64,000 nt of DNA, taken from an uncultured Planctomycetota bacterium (lineage in GTDB: Bacteria; Planctomycetota; Phycisphaerae; UBA1845; Fen-1342). Below the pieces are notes generated by a model. It was not told where the DNA came from and did not search any database. It saw only the letters and a list, made by a program, of their open reading frames with translations. The stretch lies in assembly GCA_900696525.1 (NCBI GenBank), contig CAADGL010000013.1, positions 47,227 through 111,226 on the forward strand, in the 5' to 3' direction. Shown here in pieces: positions 1 to 8,644 of the stretch. The translations under genes and the position numbers were made by a program. Positions within the stretch are counted from its first letter, which is position 1. The number at the start of each line of letters is the position of its first letter.

Positions 1-1
1 C

Positions 2-442
2 GCGGGCGACCTGCTCGGCCTGGGGCGCGTCGCGGGCTACGAGGTGCGTCGTCGTCCCGTCGATGAATTCGAACATGCGCCACCACGCGGCTTCACATGC
101 CTCGCCGCCCGCGGCGCGGGCCGGGGCCTCCTGTGGCCAGGCAAGACGGCCGTCGCGCGTCGGCACGACGTGCAGCACGCGGCGGTGGACGTGGGCGACG
201 CCGGCGGCGCGCAGGCCGGCCTCGACATGACGCGTAACGCGGGCGACGTTCTCCATCAGCCTCAGCGGCTCGCGAAAAACGCGGGTGTTGAGCCGCTGGA
301 GCAGGTAGCCCGGGGCGGCGGCGCCTTCCGCGCGCACGTGATACGACGCGTGGATGTGACCGCCGGACAGGCGGCGCGCGCCCGTCAGCCTTCCTTCGCA
401 GGCGAACTGGCGGGCTGCCTCGAGGACGCCCGTGCTCGTCAC
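2..442 (-). CDS. Sugar 1-kinase / aminoglycoside-phosphotransferase-family protein (partial, N-terminal 147 codons)
   Basis: This gene runs off the left edge, so only the N-terminus is visible. It opens with a GTG whose last two bases belong to the TGA stop of the upstream nucleotidyltransferase (GTGA overlap), implying translational coupling. The peptide has a GGHIHASYHV glycine-rich nucleotide-binding start, then YLLQRLNTRVF and LMENV, and WWRMFEFIDG near the edge. This pattern is typical of the NahK/LnpB group of N-acetylhexosamine 1-kinases within the aminoglycoside phosphotransferase fold. The catalytic Asp and DxD metal site would lie outside the window. Pairing with a nucleotidyltransferase suggests sugar-1-phosphate formation followed by NDP-sugar synthesis. 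The exact sugar is unknown. Confidence 0.75.
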   Translation of the reverse strand, partial: MTSTGVLEAARQFACEGRLTGARRLSGGHIHASYHVRAEGAAAPGYLLQRLNTRVFREPLRLMENVARVTRHVEAGLRAAGVAHVHRRVLHVVPTRDGRLAWPQEAPARAAGGEACEAAWWRMFEFIDGTTTHLVARDAPQAEQVAR

Positions 443-1335
443 GGCCAGAGGTTCCGAGGGTAGGTGCCGCGTTCGACGAGCGCGCCGATGTGGGCGCGCA
501 CCGCCGGCAGGTCATCGCGATGCGTGATGCCGCACCAGCGCTCCGATGTCAGCGCGACGCGCACCCGGGCGGCGCCGGCGTCAATGGCCTCCTGCACCGC
601 GACGGGCAGGTAGTACTCCGCGGCGGCGGATGTCCCGTTCTTCTCGAGGAACGCCCTGAAGCCGCGCCGCAGGTGGTCGAAGAACCCGGCGCCGAAGGCC
701 CACAGGTTCATCGAGACGGGCGTATCACCTGCAAGCGCATGGCGGCCCGACTGGTCCTCGTAGACGCCGTCGCCGCCTTGCTTCTCGATTCTCGTGATCT
801 CGGTGATGCGTTTCAGCGTCGGCGGTGCGCCTTGCCCGAGCGAGCACACGCCGCGCGAGACCGCGCCGTGCTCCGAGAGCGTGTCACGCAGACGGTAGGC
901 GACGAGAATCCACGTTCCCGGTTCGGCGCCGGAAATGCCGGAGAGCGGCGCGTAGGACTCCGGCCCGTAGAAGTCATCGGCGTTGGCCACAGCGAACGGC
1001 CCCTGCACGGTCGCGGCGGCGGCAAGTACTGCGTGCGCCGTTCCCCACGGCCTGGTGCGTCCCGGAGGCGGCGCGAAGCCCACCGGCAGGTCGTCGATGC
1101 GCTGAAACGCGTACTCGACCGGGATGTGCCGGGCAATGCGGTCGCCAAGCCGCTCGCGGAAGTCCGCCAGCATCTCCTCGCGGATCACGCACACCAGCCT
1201 TCCGAACCCGGCGCGCTTCGCGTCATACGCCGAGTAGTCCAGGATCGTCCCCCCGGGGCCGACCGTTTCGAGCTGCTTCAGCCCTCCGAAACGGCTGCCG
1301 ATGCCGGCGGCCAGGAACACGAGCGTCGGTTGCAT
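439..1335 (-). CDS. Sugar nucleotidyltransferase (NTP-transferase family)
   Basis: The 298-residue protein starts with the LAAGIGSRFGGLKQ nucleotide-binding loop at about residues 8-21, which is diagnostic of GT-A-fold nucleotidyltransferases that make NDP-sugars from sugar-1-phosphates. VANADDFYG carries the acidic metal-binding residues. It overlaps the start of the kinase gene downstream by 4 bp, so the two form an operon. Family members are often annotated only as nucleotidyltransferase. The substrate cannot be read from the sequence, but the kinase partner points to an N-acetylhexosamine or related sugar. The ATG start lies just upstream of the glycine loop, as usual for the family. Confidence 0.85.
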   Translation of the reverse strand: MQPTLVFLAAGIGSRFGGLKQLETVGPGGTILDYSAYDAKRAGFGRLVCVIREEMLADFRERLGDRIARHIPVEYAFQRIDDLPVGFAPPPGRTRPWGTAHAVLAAAATVQGPFAVANADDFYGPESYAPLSGISGAEPGTWILVAYRLRDTLSEHGAVSRGVCSLGQGAPPTLKRITEITRIEKQGGDGVYEDQSGRHALAGDTPVSMNLWAFGAGFFDHLRRGFRAFLEKNGTSAAAEYYLPVAVQEAIDAGAARVRVALTSERWCGITHRDDLPAVRAHIGALVERGTYPRNLWP

Positions 1336-1371
1336 TCACCCTCCCCAGCCCCGCGCGCTCAGCACGCGGGA

Positions 1372-1842
1372 TCACGCCATCGGCTTGCCGAGCAAACGCC
1401 GCTTCTCACGCAGGTGGCGCAGGTGGTTCTCGACGTGCGCCTCGGCGTATTCGAGCATGCCCCGCAGCGTCAGCGTGCCGCGCTCGCTGTGCACCGCAGT
1501 CCGGCCATACTCCTCTTCCGGAACCAGGCGCAGCAGCTCCGCCGTCGCCTGCCGCAACTGCCGGAACAGCCCGGCCGCCGCGGCGACGTCGCGCCGCGGG
1601 TATTGCAGCCGGGCGGCGAAGCGGTTCTCGTTGTAGCCGATCAGCAGCGCGTTGTCCTCGGCGATCAGCCGCTTGATGCGGTCGGCGTCCACCAGTTCGC
1701 TGTCCGTCAGGTGCAGCACGATCTGGCGGATGCTCCAGGTCCCGGGGATCGGGAAGCTGTCGATCTCCGCAGGCGTCAGGCCCGCGATGCCCCGTTGCAG
1801 CACATCCGCCCCGCTTGCGTAGCGCTCGATGAGTTCTCGCAT
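1372..1842 (-). CDS. DinB-like four-helix-bundle protein
   Basis: A 156-residue protein beginning MRELIERY. The segment PGTWSIRQIVLHLTDSE contains the conserved helix and first metal-ligand His of the DinB/YfiT superfamily, and AHVENHLRHL near the C-terminus supplies further His ligands. Such proteins bind a divalent metal and include thiol-dependent transferases, but most have no assigned reaction. An upstream in-frame extension is possible. I chose this ATG because the extension is low-complexity and the domain begins here. It is divergent from tadA, leaving about 130 bp for two promoters. Confidence 0.8.
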   Translation of the reverse strand: MRELIERYASGADVLQRGIAGLTPAEIDSFPIPGTWSIRQIVLHLTDSELVDADRIKRLIAEDNALLIGYNENRFAARLQYPRRDVAAAAGLFRQLRQATAELLRLVPEEEYGRTAVHSERGTLTLRGMLEYAEAHVENHLRHLREKRRLLGKPMA

Positions 1843-1975
1843 CTCGTCCTCGTGCAGCCTGCGTGACGCTGCCAGGCGTTCGCAAACATCATGCCGCGGT
1901 CGCGGCGCCGCGGTCCCGCCCCAATAAGATACGCGTGCCGGCGCGCCGTCGAAACGCCCGGCCGGGAAACGCCGC

Positions 1976-2458
1976 ATGTTCGACCCTTCGCCCCCGGAAC
2001 TCGACCACCGTTACATGCGCGAGGCGCTCGACCAGGCCCGCCGGGCCCTCGAGAGCGACGACGTGCCGGTCGGCGCGGTGGTGGTGCGCGGCGGACGGAT
2101 CGTGGGGCGCGGGTACAACCAGCGTGAGAAGCTTCAGGACCCCACGGCTCACGCCGAGATGATCGCCCTGACCGCCGCCGCCGCGGACGTCGGACACTGG
2201 CGGCTGGAGGACTGCACGCTGTACGTAACGCTGGAGCCGTGCCCGATGTGCGCAGGAGCGCTGGTGCTGGCGCGGGTCGCGCGGATGGTCTACGGCGCGG
2301 CCGATCCGAAGGGCGGCGCGTGCGGCTCGCTCTACACGCTCACGCAGGATCCGCGGCTGAATCACCGGGTCGAGACGCTGGGCGGCGTGCTGGCGGAAGA
2401 CTGCGCCGAGCTGCTGCGGGCGTTCTTCAGACGCCGCCGCGACCTGGGCGAGAAATAG
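1976..2458 (+). CDS. tadA: tRNA-specific adenosine deaminase
   Basis: A 160-residue cytidine-deaminase-fold protein. HAEM (about residue 59) provides the zinc His and the proton-shuttle Glu, and PCPMCAGA (about residue 89) provides the two zinc Cys. Length, motif order and the GACGSLYTL segment fit TadA, which deaminates A34 to inosine in tRNA-Arg(ACG). Other deaminases such as guanine deaminase are possible but less likely. It lies alone between a divergent DinB-like gene and a convergent Bat-operon gene whose stop is only 8 bp away. An AT-richer patch containing TAAGAT about 46 bp upstream could be its -10 element. Confidence 0.9.
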   Translation: MFDPSPPELDHRYMREALDQARRALESDDVPVGAVVVRGGRIVGRGYNQREKLQDPTAHAEMIALTAAAADVGHWRLEDCTLYVTLEPCPMCAGALVLARVARMVYGAADPKGGACGSLYTLTQDPRLNHRVETLGGVLAEDCAELLRAFFRRRRDLGEK

Positions 2459-2466
2459 CCGGCCCG

Positions 2467-3384
2467 TCACCAGTCCTTGTCGACCGGACGGATGCGCTGC
2501 CGGGCGCGCAGCGCCTCGCGCCGGGCTTTCTCGGCGTCGCGGATCATCTGCAACAGCCGCTGGGCCTCCTCCGGCGACATTCTGATCTCGGGCGAAGGGG
2601 GTTGCTCGCCGGCGGCGTCATCCTGCGACGATTGGGGTTCTGGCCGCGGGGCGCTGTTCGGGTCCTGCTGCCGGTTCGGATCGTTGGGATCAGGCTGCGG
2701 CTGCCGCCGCTGCTGCGAGTTCGGGTCCTGCTGGTCATTGTCCGGCGGTTGCTGCTGCTGCTGCGGGTCGCTGCGGTCCGAGGGCTGCGACTGCGGGTTC
2801 TGCTGCTGGTCCTGGTCCTGCTCGTCCTGCTGATCCTGGTTGGGCTGCGAGCTGGGCTGGCTCTGCGGCTGAGACTGCGGCGGCGGCTGCTCCTCGATCT
2901 GCTTCTTCAGCCGGGCGGCCAATTCGAGGTTCGCGCGGGCGTTGGCGTTGCGCGGGTCGAGCCGCAGGGAATCGCGATACTGTGCGACGGCCTCGTCGAG
3001 CAGCTTGAGCGCCGCGGGCGGCTGGGGCGGGTCGGCGGAGGCCGCCTCAAGGGCCTTTTCGTAGTGGCAGTTGCCGATGTTGTAGCGCGACTGCGCCTCG
3101 AATGCCGCGTCGCGCAGGCCCGCGGCCCGCACCCACAGCTCGCGTGCGTCGTCGAGACGCCCCAGCTTGAACAGCGCCGCGGCCTTGTCGTGCAGCAGCT
3201 CGGGCAGGATGCGCTCGTTGCCCTCTTCCGGAACCCGCTCGAAAGCCGCGAGCGCTTCCTGGTAGCGCCCGGCCTGGTAGTCGGCGTGGCCCTGCTCCAT
3301 GAGCCGGCGCGCCGGAGAGTCGGCGCGCGCCGCCGCGACGGCCGTCAGCAGCGCCAGCGCGCCCATCGACGCAGCGCGTCTCAT
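2467..3384 (-). CDS. TPR protein, BatC-like
   Basis: A 305-residue protein with an N-terminal signal-like stretch (MGALALLTAVAAARA). TPR-type helices follow over about residues 25-160 (for example YQAGRYQEALAAF and YRDSLRLDPRNANA). The next roughly 100 residues are rich in Q, P, N and D, and the C-terminus is charged (AEKARREALRARQR). This matches BatC, the TPR member of bat aerotolerance operons, which partners the VWA proteins. The ATG overlaps the stop of the upstream VWA gene (ATGA). It is the last gene of the operon and converges on tadA. The Q-rich spacer is unusually long and probably disordered. Confidence 0.8.
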   Translation of the reverse strand: MRRAASMGALALLTAVAAARADSPARRLMEQGHADYQAGRYQEALAAFERVPEEGNERILPELLHDKAAALFKLGRLDDARELWVRAAGLRDAAFEAQSRYNIGNCHYEKALEAASADPPQPPAALKLLDEAVAQYRDSLRLDPRNANARANLELAARLKKQIEEQPPPQSQPQSQPSSQPNQDQQDEQDQDQQQNPQSQPSDRSDPQQQQQPPDNDQQDPNSQQRRQPQPDPNDPNRQQDPNSAPRPEPQSSQDDAAGEQPPSPEIRMSPEEAQRLLQMIRDAEKARREALRARQRIRPVDKDW

Positions 3385-4448
3385 GCGGCGGCTCCCTTCT
3401 CGACGCTCAACGATACGGCCGACGGACGCAGGCGGGGTCCGTCGCGCAGCAACGAGTCGGCCAGCAGCAGCGCCAGGGCCGCGGCGGCGAACCACTGGAA
3501 CTGCGCCGGCAGCGGGATGCGCTGCATCTGCTCCTGCTCCTGGACATTGACGAAGGGCACGACCGCCTCGCGGTAGATCTCGCCCAGGTCGAAATTCCGC
3601 GTGCCGGCGCCGACGAAACGGTTCAGCGGCGAGGCGGCGGCGACCTGCCGGAGCTGCGCGAAATCAGCCTTGCTCCAGACGGTTTCGCCGTGGTACTCCA
3701 GGTAGGTCTCGCCCGCCGCGCCGGCGACCGGGACGCGCGCCCCCTCACGGGGGTCGCCCATGGCGATGGCCACAACGGGAATCCTGCTTTCTTCCCACAG
3801 CTTCTGCGCGGCCTCGACCGGGAAGCTGTCGTGGTCCTCGCCGTCGGTGATCAGCAGCACGACGCGCGTCGTATCGAGCTTGTCGTCGAACGCCGTCGCC
3901 GCGCGGCGCAGCGCGTCGCCGATCATCGTTCCCCCCTGGAGCGCGCTGGCCGTGGTCGTGTCTTCGAGCGCCAGGCGGAAGAACCCGTAGTCCGTCGTCA
4001 GCGGGCACATCAGCACCGCCTGGCCGGCGAAGGCGATCAGGCCCACGCGGTCGCCGCCCAGCGCCGGCAGCAGGTCATCGCGGATCGCCAGCTTGGCGCG
4101 CTCCAGGCGGTTCGGCGTAACGTCGCGCGCCAGCATCGAGCGCGAGGTGTCCAGCACGATCATCAGGTCGATGCCGCGGCGCTGCACGCGCACCTCGCGC
4201 TCGCCCCAGCGCGGGCCGATGATCGCCGCCGTCAGCAGCGTCAGGCAGGCGCCGACCAGCGCCAGGCGCAGCAGCGCCGCGGGCCAGCTCACGCGCGGCG
4301 CCAGCCGGGCGACCAGCAGCGGCCCCGCGAAGCGTTGCATGGCCCGGCGCCGCTGCCAGACGCCGTACACCCCGGCCAGGGCCACGAGCAGCACCACCCA
4401 CAGCAGGTGCAGCCAGCGCAGGTCATCGAATGCCAGTTCGCTTCTCAC
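3381..4448 (-). CDS. VWA-domain membrane protein, BatB-like
   Basis: A 355-residue protein starting with GTG. An N-terminal membrane segment (LHLLWVVLLVALAGVYGVW) and a second at about residues 58-78 precede a von Willebrand A domain. The MIDAS motif DTSRSM is near residue 100, with TTD and ITDGED further on. A C-terminal membrane segment (FQWFAAAALALLLADSL) closes it. Two N-terminal helices, a periplasmic VWA domain and one C-terminal helix is the BatA/BatB layout. It lies 37 bp behind the BatA-like gene and overlaps the BatC-like gene. BatA/B proteins are thought to act in envelope stress or oxygen tolerance together with a MoxR ATPase. Confidence 0.85.
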   Translation of the reverse strand: MRSELAFDDLRWLHLLWVVLLVALAGVYGVWQRRRAMQRFAGPLLVARLAPRVSWPAALLRLALVGACLTLLTAAIIGPRWGEREVRVQRRGIDLMIVLDTSRSMLARDVTPNRLERAKLAIRDDLLPALGGDRVGLIAFAGQAVLMCPLTTDYGFFRLALEDTTTASALQGGTMIGDALRRAATAFDDKLDTTRVVLLITDGEDHDSFPVEAAQKLWEESRIPVVAIAMGDPREGARVPVAGAAGETYLEYHGETVWSKADFAQLRQVAAASPLNRFVGAGTRNFDLGEIYREAVVPFVNVQEQEQMQRIPLPAQFQWFAAAALALLLADSLLRDGPRLRPSAVSLSVEKGAAA

Positions 4449-4485
4449 GCTTCGTCCAACGTCCCACCGAGCCCGCCATCGCGCG

Positions 4486-5523
4486 CTACGGTATTTTCCT
4501 CAGCCAGGTCGCGTCGAGCAGACCCTGGAGCGCCAGGGCGGCGAACGCGGCCACGAGCCACGGCCGCGCCCAGTCGTCCCACTGCGAAAAGCGGCGCTCC
4601 TCGACCTTCGTGCGCTCCATCTGGTCGATCTCCTGATAGACCTTGTGCAATGAGGCCGCGTCCGACGCCTGGAAGTACCGCCCGCCCGTGACGCGCGCGA
4701 TCTCGCGCAGGTCCTCATCCTCCAGCGGCAGCCGCCCGAAGAGCGGGTTGCCGATGACGCGGCCGGTACCGGCCTGGATCGTGTACACCTTGATTCCGTG
4801 CAGCGCGGCGAGCGCGCCGGCCTGCCTGGGCTCCACGATGCCCCGGTTGTTCTCGCCGTCGGTCAGCAGGATGACGACGCGGCTGGTGATCTTGAGCTGC
4901 TCGCCCGACCCGACGGTGCGCTTCAGGTCGCGCAGGCGTTCGACCGCCAGCGCCAGCCCGTCGCCGATCGCGGTGCCGTCCTCGTCGGCGCGGCCGCGCG
5001 GCACGATCTCCACCTGGTCCAGCACGCGCAGCAGGTTGTCATGATCCAGCGTCAGCGGGCACACGCTGTCGGCGTAGCCCGCGAAGCGCACCATGCCGAT
5101 CAGGTCGTTCGGCCGCCCGGGCAGCGTGCCGTCGCCCTTCACGAAGCGCCGGAACACGTCCTTCACCACGTCCAGCCGCGTCTGACGCGCCCCGGGCGGC
5201 GACAGGTCGAGATCCACCATGCTCCCCGAGTTGTCGATCACCATCTGGATCGCGATGCCCTCCGCGAAGACGCGCGTCGAGGCGTTCGGCGTCTGCGGCC
5301 GCGCCGCGCCGATCACCAGGCACGTCAGCGCCGCGCTCCGCAGCACCGGCAGCACGCCCCGCCACCCGCGGCCGCCGCCACCCTTCGCCGCCGCCACCAC
5401 CGTCAGCCCGGAGAATCTGAGCACCGGCCGGCGCCACTCCCGGCTCCAGAGCCACCAGAGCAGCGGCAGCGCCAGCAGCGCCAGCAGCATCAGCGGCGAC
5501 GCCAGTCGAACCTCCGTCATCAT
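4486..5523 (-). CDS. VWA-domain membrane protein, BatA-like
   Basis: A 345-residue protein with two N-terminal membrane segments (LMLLALLALPLLWWLW and a second at about residues 58-75). A VWA domain follows, with MIDAS motif DNSGSM near residue 96, then LLTDGENN and VTGGRYFQA. A final membrane segment (WLVAAFAALALQGLL) lies before the end. Its start overlaps the upstream stop in an ATGA, so it is coupled to the BatD-like gene. Architecture and order (BatD-like, BatA, BatB, BatC) identify it as BatA-like. It is paralogous to the next gene. Confidence 0.87.
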   Translation of the reverse strand: MMTEVRLASPLMLLALLALPLLWWLWSREWRRPVLRFSGLTVVAAAKGGGGRGWRGVLPVLRSAALTCLVIGAARPQTPNASTRVFAEGIAIQMVIDNSGSMVDLDLSPPGARQTRLDVVKDVFRRFVKGDGTLPGRPNDLIGMVRFAGYADSVCPLTLDHDNLLRVLDQVEIVPRGRADEDGTAIGDGLALAVERLRDLKRTVGSGEQLKITSRVVILLTDGENNRGIVEPRQAGALAALHGIKVYTIQAGTGRVIGNPLFGRLPLEDEDLREIARVTGGRYFQASDAASLHKVYQEIDQMERTKVEERRFSQWDDWARPWLVAAFAALALQGLLDATWLRKIP

Positions 5524-6596
5524 GTCAGGGCCACTCCACCGGCCGCGCCGGACGCCCCCTGCCCCACGTCCGCGAGCCCTGTCCCCGCCGTCCCGCGGAT
5601 GAACGCCACGGCCTTCTGCATGGCCTGCTCAGCGTCGGCGGGCGCCGGAGCGAGCGCGGCGTACTTGACCAGGTCGATCGCCGCCAAATAGGCTGCGAGC
5701 GAGTCGCGGTCGAAAGGCAGCGCGGCGCGCCGATCTGACAGGCTCTGCATGAACTCCTCGGTGGTCATCTCCGGCGCCGCGAGCCCGAACCGGCGCTCGA
5801 TGTAGGTCCGCACGATCTCGCTCATCCGATAGTAGTGCTCGCGCGGCCGCCCGGCCGCCACCAGCCCCGCCGACGCCAACCGCCCCAGCTCCTGCAACGC
5901 CCATTGCTCGGGCGTCAGCGGCGGCGGCGGGCGGCTGAGCCAGCGCACCACCAGCCAGGCCCCCAGCCCGATCACCCCCAGCCCGGCCAAGGCGGCCAGC
6001 GCCAGCGCCGCAACCATCCACGCCGGCAGCGGCGGCCGCGGCGGCACGATCGTGCCGGTGATGTCGCGCGGCGCGGCGACGCTGTCCTGCGTCGTGAGCG
6101 CCGAGAGCACTTCGACTCTCAGTGATTCAGTCGCCAGCTCCTGGTCGAGCGCGGCCGGAGCGCGGCCGTCGACGACACGGGCGTAGCGCGCGACCAGCGG
6201 CGGGATCTCCAGCTCGCCCGACAGCAGCGACTCGACGCGGTACCGCCGGCTCCACAACAGCCCACCCTCGGCCGCCGGACGACACGCGGCTTCGGATGCG
6301 TCGATCACGCGCAGCGCTCCCAGCGCGTTCGGATCGGGCAGCGTCGCCACGTACTCATCGGGCGTATGCAGGCGCAGCTCGATCGTGATGGCGTCGCCGA
6401 CCCACGCCTGCCGCGGCGACACGGCGGCGCTGAGTCGCAGCGGCCCGCGCTCGACCGTCGATTGCAGCGATTCGGGCGTCGGCGGCGCGGCGCGCGAGCA
6501 GCCATGCAGCAGCACTGCCGCCAGCGCGGCCGCGGGCAGAATGCACCGGGCGGCCGCCGCGCCTCTCGCTCGCACGCCAGCCGTCACGCGTCTCAC
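5520..6596 (-). CDS. BatD-like lipoprotein with periplasmic and cytoplasmic domains
   Basis: A 358-residue protein starting with GTG in a GTGA overlap with the DUF58 gene. The N-terminus carries a lipobox-like LLHGC at about residues 29-33. A beta-rich extracytoplasmic domain of about 150 residues follows, containing the BatD-type opening (AWVGDAITIELRL). A strong membrane segment (WMVAALALAALAGLGVIGLGA) lies near residues 194-215, then a cytoplasmic helical tail (YYRMSEIVRTYIERRFG). It resembles BatD/oxygen-tolerance proteins combined with a DUF4381-like tail. Detailed function is unknown. Confidence 0.7.
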   Translation of the reverse strand: MRRVTAGVRARGAAAARCILPAAALAAVLLHGCSRAAPPTPESLQSTVERGPLRLSAAVSPRQAWVGDAITIELRLHTPDEYVATLPDPNALGALRVIDASEAACRPAAEGGLLWSRRYRVESLLSGELEIPPLVARYARVVDGRAPAALDQELATESLRVEVLSALTTQDSVAAPRDITGTIVPPRPPLPAWMVAALALAALAGLGVIGLGAWLVVRWLSRPPPPLTPEQWALQELGRLASAGLVAAGRPREHYYRMSEIVRTYIERRFGLAAPEMTTEEFMQSLSDRRAALPFDRDSLAAYLAAIDLVKYAALAPAPADAEQAMQKAVAFIRGTAGTGLADVGQGASGAAGGVALT

Positions 6597-7468
6597 CGTC
6601 GCGCCCCCCGCATCCGGAAGAAGCGCCGCACGGGCTCAACGAAGGACTCGCCAGTGACGACGTCGATCATGTCGACGCCCAGGCGCCGGAACTGCTGGAG
6701 CAGGCCGCGGCGCCGCTCGTCGGCGAGCGCGGCGAACCGGGCGCGAAAGGCCGCCGAGGCGGTGTCGACCAGCATCTGGCGGCCGGTCTCCGGGTCGAGC
6801 AGCTCGATGTAGCGCACCGGCGGCAGGGCGGACTCGCGCGGATCGCGGACGCTGACCGGGATCAGGTCGTGGCGGTGGCGGACGATGCGCAGCGCGCGGG
6901 AGAAGTCCGGCGCCTGGAAGTCGCTGATGAGGAAAACGACGGCGCGGCGGGTCTGGACGCGGCTGAGGTACTCGAGGGCGGCCGCCACGTCGGTCCGCCG
7001 GCCCGCGGGCCGGTGATACAGCAGCTCGCGCACGACGCGCAGGACGTGGCGCTTGCCCTTGCGCGCCGGCACGACGCGCTCGATGCGGTCGGTGAACATG
7101 ATCAGCCCGACCTTGTCATTGTTGCTGATCGCCGAGAAGGCCAGCGTGGCGCCCAGTTCGGCCACCAGCTCGCTCTTGAGCTGGTCGCGCGTGCCGAACT
7201 CCTGGCTGGCGCTCACGTCCACCAGCAGGATCACCGTCAGCTCGCGCTCCTCGCGGAAGTTCTTGACGAACGGCCGCCCCACCCGCGCCGTCACGTTCCA
7301 CTCGATGCTGCGGACATCGTCCCCAGGCTGATACTCGCGAACCTCCTGGAACTCCATCCCCCGACCCTTGAACGCCGAGTGGTACTGCCCCGCCAGCACG
7401 TCGTTGACCAGGGCGGCGGTCAGAATCTGGATCCGGCGGACTTTCCTGATGATCTCGGTGGGAATCAT
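6593..7468 (-). CDS. DUF58 domain-containing protein
   Basis: A 291-residue protein with the DUF58 signature EVREYQPGDDVRSIEWN, followed by a VWA-like half domain (ILLVDVSASQEFG). It is the first gene of the bat-like operon and probably sits at the inner face of the membrane. DUF58 proteins normally accompany a MoxR AAA ATPase. None is encoded here: the next gene upstream is mannose-6-phosphate isomerase, 72 bp away. The ATG start places the helical N-terminus typical of the family at residue 1. Confidence 0.88.
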   Translation of the reverse strand: MIPTEIIRKVRRIQILTAALVNDVLAGQYHSAFKGRGMEFQEVREYQPGDDVRSIEWNVTARVGRPFVKNFREERELTVILLVDVSASQEFGTRDQLKSELVAELGATLAFSAISNNDKVGLIMFTDRIERVVPARKGKRHVLRVVRELLYHRPAGRRTDVAAALEYLSRVQTRRAVVFLISDFQAPDFSRALRIVRHRHDLIPVSVRDPRESALPPVRYIELLDPETGRQMLVDTASAAFRARFAALADERRRGLLQQFRRLGVDMIDVVTGESFVEPVRRFFRMRGARR

Positions 7469-7540
7469 GGCCGACGGCTGCTCTCCATCCCGCGCGAACT
7501 CCGGTTGCGCATACTAGACGCGGATCGGGCCGCCCTTCCG

Positions 7541-8644
7541 TCACGAACGCGCATCGCCTCCGCCGCCCCCAGCGACCGGCCCGCCGCCGCGCGTCAGCGG
7601 CGTCGGTCCGCGGCCCGCAGGCGGAGGCGCGTCCGGCTCCGGGCGGGCTAAGCCGGCCAGGCTGCTGGCCACCGGCAGGCGCACCTCAAGCCACTCGGCC
7701 GACTCGTCGGTCTGCACCAGGATGTCGGAGCTGTCGGCGGGGATCAGCACGACGTCGCCGCGCGAGAAAGTCCAGCGGCGGTCCTGCCGCCGCAGGGCGC
7801 CGCGGCCCGCGAGCACGATCCACACGGTCATCTCGCAATAGGGCAGCCCCTGGGCGGCGCCGGCGGCCATGCGCACCTTGTCGATCATGAACGACTCGCA
7901 GCGCACCAGCCGCGTGACGGTGCTCCAGACGCCGCCCGCGTGCGAACGCGGTTGCAGGATCATGTTCGGCGGCACGTCCCCCCGGGCGTGCGCCAGCCCC
8001 TCGGGCACGTGCAGCGCCCGCGCCAGGCCGTCGAGCCCCACGCGGTCCCAGTCGTACAGCCGGTAGGTCACGTCCGACGGCGTCTGCACCTCCGCCAGCA
8101 CCACCCCCGCGCCCAGCGCATGCGGGACACCGCTGGGCAGGTAGTAGCAGCGGCCCGGGCGCGCCGGCCAGCGCTGGAGCAGCTCGACGATCGCGGCGCT
8201 GCCCGCCGCCCGCGCGAGCTGCCCGGGCGTCACCCCGGGCCGCAGGCCAATCCACACCTGCGAGCCCTCGGCCGCGTCGACGATGTACCACGCCTCGTTC
8301 TTGTGCTCGCCGGGAGCCGCGACCCCCGGCCGCGGATGCACCTGCACGCTCAGCGTCTCGCGCGCATCGAGAAACTTGATCAGCAGCGGGAACCGCCCGG
8401 CGATGAGCTCGGCCCCGCCGAGCAGCCCGCGGCCCCAGGCCGCGACCAGTTCGCCGAGCCCGCGGCCAGCCAGCTCGCCCTCGCGAACGCGCGATTCCGC
8501 GCCGGGCAGGTCCGACAGCTCCCACGATTCGCCGATCGGCGCGTCCGCGGGCAGCCCCTTGCCGAGCAGGTCCGCCAGGCGGCGGCCGCCCCAAGGCCGT
8601 GCCTGGTAGATCGGCTCGAAGATGACGGGCTGGGGCGCAATCAA
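7541..8644 (-). CDS. manA: Mannose-6-phosphate isomerase, class I
   Basis: This cupin-fold zinc isomerase interconverts mannose-6-phosphate and fructose-6-phosphate, supplying precursors for GDP-mannose and surface glycans. Visible motifs are FEPIYQARPWGG at the N-terminus, VQVHP with metal-ligand residues, KNEAWYI, and PSGVPHALG containing a catalytic-site His. I chose the TTG at 8644 because it overlaps the stop of the ComEA-like gene (TTGA) and gives a family-like N-terminus. A second in-frame TTG at 8665 would add seven residues. The C-terminal 40 residues are Gly/Pro-rich and probably disordered. Confidence 0.88.
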   Translation of the reverse strand: MIAPQPVIFEPIYQARPWGGRRLADLLGKGLPADAPIGESWELSDLPGAESRVREGELAGRGLGELVAAWGRGLLGGAELIAGRFPLLIKFLDARETLSVQVHPRPGVAAPGEHKNEAWYIVDAAEGSQVWIGLRPGVTPGQLARAAGSAAIVELLQRWPARPGRCYYLPSGVPHALGAGVVLAEVQTPSDVTYRLYDWDRVGLDGLARALHVPEGLAHARGDVPPNMILQPRSHAGGVWSTVTRLVRCESFMIDKVRMAAGAAQGLPYCEMTVWIVLAGRGALRRQDRRWTFSRGDVVLIPADSSDILVQTDESAEWLEVRLPVASSLAGLARPEPDAPPPAGRGPTPLTRGGGPVAGGGGGDARS

